In this document: one piece after another, positions 63,501 through 64,000 of the stretch
Numbering within the stretch: the first letter of the stretch is position 1
Layout: every line of letters begins with the position of its first letter
Assembly: GCF_000813825.1 (NCBI RefSeq)
Contig: NZ_JWTA01000004.1
Location: 186,001 to 250,000 of the forward strand
Direction of reading: 5' to 3'
Origin: Chryseobacterium taiwanense
GTDB taxonomy: Bacteria > Bacteroidota > Bacteroidia > Flavobacteriales > Weeksellaceae
Length of the DNA: 64,000 bases
Notes under the pieces: generated by a model
What the model was told of the DNA's origin: nothing
Seen by the model: the letters and a program-made list of their open reading frames with translations, nothing else
Databases searched by the model: none
Translations under genes and position numbers: made by a program

Positions 63501-64000
63501 ATAAAATCATGAATGTAAGCGTTTTTCAATGGATGAATGTCGCAAAACCTTTCGAAAAAACTGTAAAAGGAGAATGGAAATCTACAAACCACGCTTATTT
63601 AGATATTAAAAATTTTGCGAATGCTGAAGTTTTATTAACCTCAACTGCAAGACCGAATCCAACCTTTAATCTTTCTATCGGCGAAATATTACCCATTGAG
63701 AGAACTCCCGAGGAAATCTACGAAATGCACATGTTTCACGGTGAAAAATATCAGGGAATTACAGAAGTTTCAAAGGTCGGAACGAAAGGAATTATCGGAA
63801 AAATAAAAGGAAATGGTGGAAAAGGTTCATTGTTGGATAATGCAGGTCAGTTATTCGGGCTTTGGTTACAATTAACTTTAACGAAAGACAGAATTGCCTT
63901 CCCTGTAAAAATCAAAGACATTGAATTTTTCGGAGATTTACAGGATCAGGATGGTATTTTCGAATGTACCTGCAGTCTGACTGAAATGAATGACGAATTT
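60524..64000 (+). CDS. Second synthase subunit: KS-AT-dehydratase, 3'-truncated
   Basis: The frame opens with MKKTDVAIIGLSCVFPGAQD 21 bp after the first synthase and stays open for 1159 codons to the window edge. The ketosynthase (about 1-450) has Cys207 (DAACASALL), His342 (EAHGTGTPLGD) and SNIGHAMPAAG. The acyltransferase-like domain (about 540-830) keeps Ser605 (GHSLGEW), so it is not simply a chain-length factor as in PfaC. A double-hotdog dehydratase starts near 930, with His945 (HPYLIDH) and Asp1105 (LLDNAGQLF). It would dehydrate the hydroxyacyl chain made by the first protein. Further domains lie beyond the window. Confidence 0.88.
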   Translation, partial: MKKTDVAIIGLSCVFPGAQDANTFWQNIVNKVDSTQLAPADRIDPVHFSDSTNPVDRFYCQRGGFIPDYEFDPTAFGILPLAVEGTEPDHLLTLDLVQKALEDAGIFQKNISLEKTGIIIGKGNYTGPGATRAIEIVRTGEQISSLLKELLPEVSSADIEKVKHAFQGKKGRFAADTAMGLIPNLVASLVANRFNLGGAAFTVDAACASALLAVDHAVQELQRGRSDIMIAGGVHTGQNAAFWSIFAQLGAMSRQQQIKPFSNDADGLLIGEGCGFVVLKRLEDAVRDQDKIYAVIKGVGISSDGNGTSVMSPSVKGQLKALQQAWTNADLDENQIGYIEAHGTGTPLGDKTELQTLAQFFGKEEGTKIAGIGSVKSNIGHAMPAAGIAGLIKTCLALHHDTLPPTLYCENPTSEMQNTRFEPVQEAKNWSKTGLPKVAAVNAFGFGGINAHVVLEGYDMPKKDKVLILARPTHEELLNALQNNEKAVGEGNFRVAIFEPTPARIEKATKIVAKNNPWRNKQDIWYTNTPLLQNEEKVAFVFPGLDGLAKGEVESVSRYFNINAPIETEGEGLLNDALNIFNNCSILDNSLKKLGIIPDMNAGHSLGEWLAGYSSELAEVNSVKALIDVLNPETFELKDSKFIAIGAGIETIKPIIEEIPNVYISNDNCPNQVILCGSNSALDELVPVLKSKQIFHQILPFQSGFHSPFIADKLDVILAGMEKAQFQQTKIPLWSATTLEPYPADQESIRKLSAEHLVEPVRFRELTDKLYEEGARFFIQVGTGGLIGFIDDTLKGKAFSTIASSVATRSALAQFQRVVAALFVEGKTVALDFLDIQNQTKKSSGKGIKLELGSPIIRDFKEIQHLAKSIDTSKPKVSATVAKTGHPLVQAFQDNISDMIKMQEEVLTLFQDRPKVSVPNVVLPKVQAPISKNFEKTLYVTLETHPYLIDHSLLRQPKGWTEVADMEPVIPMTMIFEQLAEIAQAEIEGSQVHKIMNVSVFQWMNVAKPFEKTVKGEWKSTNHAYLDIKNFANAEVLLTSTARPNPTFNLSIGEILPIERTPEEIYEMHMFHGEKYQGITEVSKVGTKGIIGKIKGNGGKGSLLDNAGQLFGLWLQLTLTKDRIAFPVKIKDIEFFGDLQDQDGIFECTCSLTEMNDEF

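Noticed and set aside
1-64000. CRISPR arrays, insertion sequences, prophage or rRNA genes
   Set aside because: No regularly spaced repeats, transposase or integrase motifs, phage structural genes or rRNA segments were seen; repeats present are short intergenic palindromes.

Overview
The window is AT-rich bacterial DNA from a member of the Bacteroidota, class Flavobacteriia, most like Chryseobacterium or a close relative. The evidence is SusC/SusD pairs, a type IX secretion sorting domain, TAnnTTTG -7 promoter elements, LytTR/LytS regulation, GPH sugar symporters, and the small intergenic palindromes common in that group. The genus is an inference from protein style, not from a marker gene.

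Left part (1-25.8 kb) holds mostly small independent units. A stress-type cluster (YoaK-like membrane protein, peroxiredoxin, DsbA-like protein) is followed by two alpha/beta hydrolases and a MaoC-type hydratase. An aspartate kinase gene follows, preceded by what looks like a complete attenuation leader: a Lys-rich 18-residue peptide, a terminator, and a possible anti-terminator pairing. Then come an EF-Tu-domain-like protein, a GNAT enzyme, secreted and surface proteins, an OmpA-type lipoprotein, an orphan ABC ATPase convergent with a LytTR/LytS two-component pair, a tRNA-Ser(UGA), an unknown 601-residue possible flavoprotein, a TonB receptor plus beta-propeller phytase pair, a ketoacyl synthase III, and a membrane-tethered TPR-HTH regulator next to a T9SS cargo protein.

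Middle part (25.8-52.4 kb) is one minus-strand glucuronoxylan utilisation locus. In transcription order it encodes a Nudix-type regulator, xylulokinase, xylose isomerase, SusC, SusD, mannonate dehydratase, an SDR mannonate oxidoreductase, GH43, GH115, aldose epimerase, GH35, an SGNH acetylesterase, a GPH symporter, GH10 xylanase, a cytoplasmic GH43 and GH67. Together these import decorated xylan fragments, deacetylate them, remove (methyl)glucuronate by two routes, and hydrolyse them to xylose. Xylose is fed through XylA/XylB, and glucuronate is partly processed by the Uxu enzymes. Glucuronate isomerase and the KDG kinase and aldolase are not in the window.

Right part (53.5-64 kb) starts a divergent, very large polyketide/PUFA-synthase-like system. 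The first protein has two tandem nitronate-monooxygenase-like (PfaD/enoyl-reductase type) barrels fused to KS-AT-ACP-ACP-KR. The second has KS-AT-dehydratase and runs off the window end. This fused architecture is the most unusual system here. It is read by an apparent promoter with a leader of nearly 500 nt.

Regulatory patterns recovered by eye include: a 21-bp-period direct repeat upstream of both the LytTR operon and the orphan ATPase; GATAA/TTATC palindromes in the two long intergenic regions of the xylan locus; and a 14-bp palindrome upstream of the synthase promoter. Residue positions were counted by hand, and no database search was possible.
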